Shown here one piece after another: positions 6,541 to 9,289 of a DNA stretch of 9,289 bases. The notes beneath the pieces are model-generated. The model had not been told where the DNA came from. It ran no database searches and worked only from the letters and a program-made list of their open reading frames with translations. The translations under genes and the position numbers were made by a program. The stretch is from Vulcanisaeta sp. MG_3 (GTDB lineage: Archaea; Thermoproteota; Thermoprotei; Thermoproteales; Thermocladiaceae), in NCBI GenBank assembly GCA_001516765.1, contig LOCH01000162.1:1-9289 (forward strand), read 5' to 3'. How positions within the stretch are numbered: the stretch's first letter is position 1; each line of letters opens with the position of its first letter.

Positions 6541-8389
6541 ATGGGTGAGGAGAGGGCGGCTAAGTATGATGCCCAATTAAGAAGGGACCTGAGCTTCTGG
6601 GATATAGCGTACCTGGAGATAGGCTCCATGATCGGTAGTGGTTGGATGTTTGCGCCACTGCTTGCGGCATCTGTGGTGGGGGTCAGCATCAATACTATCC
6701 TGGTTAATAGCTGGCATACTCGTGTACTTCATAGCCGAGTCATACACGGAGGTGGCTAGTATGTTCCCCAGATCAGGTGGTTTGGTTAGATTTCCACAGT
6801 ACACCCACGGACTTTTCGCATCATTCTGGATTGCGTGGACGACGCTGGTTTACGTTGTTGCCGTGGCGTCTGCCGAGGCCCTAGCCACGACCACGTACCT
6901 GACCGCCTTAGTCCCTGGGTTATTAATTCCAGGGACCATGGAGATAAGTCCGCTGGGCTACCTAGTCGCTGCTGCGCTCCTTATATTCTATTTCCTGCTT
7001 AATTGGTTTGGTGTGCATATAATGGGCAAGACAAACACTGCCGTTGGTTGGTATAAGTTGTTAATACCAACATTCACAATAATACTGCTATTCGCATTCT
7101 TACTCCACCCGGTGAATTACTCAGGCTTGCCTGGTGGTTTTGCGCCGTACGGCATGGCCGCGATCTTCATGGCAATACCCACAACTGGAATAGCATTTGC
7201 ATACCTAGGCTTTAGGCAGAGCGTTGAATTCTCGGGTGAGGTTAAGAGACCTAGGGAGATAGCCATAGGTGCCGTACTCGGCTTTACACTGGTGGTTATA
7301 ATATACATCCTGCTTGAAACGGCCTTCGTGGGCGCCGTGAACTGGAGCAAGGTCAGTGTACCACCCGGTGATTGGCAGGGCTTATCGAAATCAATACTAA
7401 GCAGAGGGCCCCTCTATCAGTTACTCACGTTATCTGGGATTGCCGTACTCACGGTATTTTGCTGTGCTGTTTATAATCGATGCTGTGTTATCCCCTCAGG
7501 GACTGGGTGGATCTATACTGGTGGCACCGCCAGATCGTTATACGGTATGGCCGCTAATGGGCAATTACCTGAGTGGTTCATGTACCTTAACAGGTACAGG
7601 GTGCCCAAGTGGGGTACAATAGCCGCGTTAATCGTTGGTTTTCTATTCTTATACAAATTCCCAGCCTGGAGTTTAATTGTCGGATTCATCACAAGTGCTG
7701 GGTACTTCACGTTCCTGGTCTCCGGGCCGCTGCCTCTCGCACTGAGGAAAATGGCTCCCGATGCACCTAGGTACTATAGAGTGCCTGTGATCTCCGTATT
7801 CTCCGCCCTGGCCACAATATCCGTGTACTTAATAATTTATTGGTCAACATTTGACACACTTTGGGGTGTTGTGGTTGCGATATTGCTCGGCCTACCCCTC
7901 TTCTACATGTACGTAATGCCGAGTAGGTTTGGTGTGAGTAGGAGTAAGGGCTTTGTGGCAGGCATTCTTTACTGGATAGTGTTGTTATTAAGTACGTACT
8001 TCCTACTCTACGAACCCATCGTTGTCCCCTATGAGAAATCAGGCGGCCTACCGCTGGCCCCCAGCTATGTGCTGTACTTCACGGCTTTCTGGTTAATTAC
8101 GTTAGCTATGGTTGTTGGTTTGACACTATGGCTGTCGGCTGGCCTGGGTGAGGAGCAGAGGAACCACATCAGGGCTGGTTGGTGGATAGTTGCCGTGATA
8201 TTCACAGTACTACCCCTATCATTCTTCGGCCAATTTGGCGTATTCAAGACGCCTATCATACCGTTCCCATGGGACACGATAATAGCGATACTCATAGGTC
8301 TCGCAATACACATATGGGGAGCCAGGAGCGCATTCATGACTGAGGACCTAAAAACCGCTCTACAACGTACCAGGCAGGAAAAGGTATAA
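6541..8389 (+). CDS. APC-superfamily amino-acid permease, frame-disrupted (one visible break and one hidden compensated pair)
   Basis: A large multi-helix inner-membrane permease, likely importing amino acids by H+ or Na+ symport. It opens with DLSFWDIAYLEIGSMIGSGWMFAP at 16-39 (family helix 1, containing the substrate-binding glycine turn GSGW at 32-35). The frame breaks after LAASVV; removing one G from the run 6678-6682 gives VVGSASILSWLIAGILVYF and joins the long frame. Inside that frame, a 12-codon stretch at 7460-7495 reads CCAVYNRCCVIP, unlike any membrane helix. Removing one T from 7457-7460 and adding one C to 7492-7495 turns it into AVLFIIDAVLSP, followed by SGTGWIYTGGTAR, a family motif. 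The restored protein has 615 residues. About 14 helices are apparent. It resembles long archaeal APC permeases; substrate is not deducible. The adjacent regulator gene upstream may control it. Confidence 0.9.
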
Positions 8390-8698
8390 GTGTTAAATTA
8401 ATGGCGTAAATCTTCAAAATCACCACTACTCATACCTAAGTGTTTGGGCTACTTATCAATAAGCACATGAATGCCCTTACTGAGGACATTAGCGTGGAGG
8501 CTTATGGGGGTTACGATGCTTACTGTGTCCGGGGTTTAAAGTATTGAATGTGGAAACCTTATTAAAAAGCCGGTTAACCCTAGGGTTGATGACGAGGCGC
8601 GTGAGGTAGGATTTAATGACGGCTTCCAATTACTGACCATCAACAAGCTAACCTTAATTACGCCACAAGCCTTAACCTTACCTTTAAGCACTGCATCC
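8390..8698. other. 309-bp intergenic region without a convincing gene
   Basis: Two genes converge on this stretch. It contains a plus-strand peptide from an ATG at 8468 (about 26 codons) and a start-less open frame from 8540 to 8788 in the plus strand (beginning SIECGNLIKKPVNPRVDDEA), which overlaps the tail of the nuclease-like gene on the other strand. Neither shows a recognisable domain. The phrase NPRVDDEAREVGFNDGFQLLT looks protein-like and might be a remnant, but no start or promoter supports it. I see no tRNA and no clear terminator. It also holds the short palindrome at 8576-8587. Confidence 0.5.
8576..8587. repeat. Perfect 12-bp palindrome AACCCTAGGGTT
   Basis: The sequence is fully self-complementary and contains CTAG. 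It lies in the intergenic stretch between the permease and the nuclease-like gene, far from either start codon, so a promoter role is not apparent. Chance occurrence cannot be excluded. Confidence 0.4.
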
Positions 8699-9273
8699 TT
8701 ACTGGCTCACCTCCTCGAATTCGTATTCACCGTGGTGCTTAACCAGTGTTATGCCGTATGCCTTAGCCGCATTAAGGAGTCTCCCTAGGCTTTTCCCTCC
8801 ATTGAGTACGCCACTATTGGTATTATCAACTTGCCCCCTGGCGCCCTCTCCCTATATCTATCGACCTTCCTTGCCAGGTCCCTAATATCCCTAGACCTCA
8901 ACGTTGTCTTTATCTCTATCAACAGTACCTTATCCTCAGTCTCCACGAAGCCATCAAACTCAGCCTCGCTATCAAGTCTAAGCCTCCTTATCCTATCCAC
9001 GGTTATGTCATACCTCTCCCTCACCCAGCCCGGCAGGTAGTGCCTTATGTTCTGTTCCACAAGCTTGCCCACGGTTCTTGACAATCCGCCTAGATCCCTC
9101 GATATGCCCCTAACAGTCCTTGCCAAGTCCTCATGGTTTTTCCTTAATTCGCGTATCTCCTCCCATATCCTGTGGTTCTCCTCCCACAATTTACGCACCT
9201 CCTCCCTAAGATCCTCAATCGACTTAGTTAGCTTATTCACCGATTCTATTAATTGGTTAAGTGATGCATTCAC
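8699..9273 (-). CDS. Coiled-coil protein with PD-(D/E)XK nuclease-like domain (DUF3782-type), frame-disrupted near the C-terminus
   Basis: Residues 1-75 are heptad-patterned coiled coil (repeated LREEVRKLWEEN-like segments). Residues 80-160 form a PD-(D/E)XK-type core: EAEFDGFV with Asp107, then VLLIEIKTT with Glu120 and Lys122, the nuclease metal and catalytic positions. This architecture is common in Thermoprotei and usually annotated DUF3782 or hypothetical; a DNA-processing or defence role is guessed, not shown. The open frame stops at 8785 after MEGKA, but adding one A to the run on the minus strand (T run 8791-8794 on plus) gives MEGKSLGRLLNAAKAYGITLVKHHG and a stop at 8699-8701, for 191 residues. 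The restored end (AKAYGI-type helix and strand) is what such domains normally have. The start used is GTG 9273, but the frame stays open to the window edge with no ATG, so the true start may lie outside. Confidence 0.75.
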
Positions 9274-9289
9274 GTTTATGATGCTGAGT

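Noticed and set aside
8468..8548. Short plus-strand peptide beginning MNALTEDISVEAYGG
   Set aside because: About 26 codons, no promoter seen and no recognised motif; I considered an antitoxin or PIN-domain fragment and found no acidic-residue pattern to support it.
8540..8788. Start-less plus-strand open frame of 83 codons containing NPRVDDEAREVGFNDGFQLLT
   Set aside because: It has no start codon or promoter, and its second half is antisense to the better-supported nuclease-like gene. It could be a remnant but cannot be supported.
36..9273. Programmed ribosomal frameshifting as a general explanation
   Set aside because: Nine events in both directions in unrelated genes, without a common slippery heptamer or downstream structure, are not plausible as programmed recoding.
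1..9289. CRISPR array, tRNA, rRNA, transposase or integrase
   Set aside because: I looked for spaced direct repeats, cloverleaf-like sequence and transposase motifs and saw none. PaREP1 is named after a repeat-rich family but is not itself a mobile element.

Overview
This 9.3-kb window looks like chromosome of a hyperthermophilic crenarchaeon, most likely a Thermoproteales member of the Vulcanisaeta/Caldivirga type. The reasons are moderate GC with heavy AGG/ATA codon use, an archaeal-type ribosomal protein uL5, a PaREP1-family gene (a family typical of Pyrobaculum and relatives), TATA-like boxes about 20-32 bases before start codons with no Shine-Dalgarno (leaderless mRNAs), and GTG starts. 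The genus is inference. Nothing indicates a plasmid, virus, CRISPR array or insertion sequence.

Layout. (1) 36-1106, minus: alpha-methylacyl-CoA racemase/CoA-transferase family III enzyme, broken twice by frame. (2) 1107-1144: a 38-bp divergent promoter with a strong inverted repeat. (3) 1145-1611, plus: PaREP1-family protein, broken once near its N-terminus. (4) 1601-2086, minus: PaaI-like hotdog thioesterase, overlapping the previous gene tail to tail. (5) 2153-3358, minus: intact diaminopimelate decarboxylase (lysA). (6) 3406-4016, minus: ribosomal protein uL5, broken once. (7) 4206-5588, plus: intact PHS-type (phosphate:H+ symporter-like) MFS transporter. (8) 5656-6445, plus: winged-helix regulator with an unrecognised C-terminal domain, broken once; a perfect 16-bp palindrome overlaps its start. 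(9) 6541-8389, plus: APC amino-acid permease, broken once visibly and a second time by a hidden compensating pair. (10) 8390-8698: 309 bp with no convincing gene. (11) 8699-9273, minus: coiled-coil protein with a PD-(D/E)XK nuclease-like domain, broken once and really 30 residues longer than its open frame.

The most striking property is that six of nine genes are frame-disrupted by single-base length changes, nine in total, and nearly all fall in short homopolymer runs. Restoring one base at each site rebuilds full-length proteins with family motifs intact. For example, the racemase regains His126 and Asp156 in the numbering I recall for the mycobacterial homologue. Because an essential ribosomal protein is among the broken genes, consensus or assembly error is the best explanation, ahead of real pseudogenes or programmed recoding. 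Anyone using automated calls here will get wrong starts, split genes and a false 12-residue patch.

Functionally the window is a mix: acyl-CoA metabolism (racemase/CoA-transferase plus thioesterase), lysine biosynthesis, translation, and two transporters on either side of a probable regulator. There is no clear single operon. Almost every gene has its own promoter. I see no convincing undescribed multi-gene system. The best candidates for new biology are the regulator with its palindrome and the inverted repeats between the racemase and PaREP1 genes.
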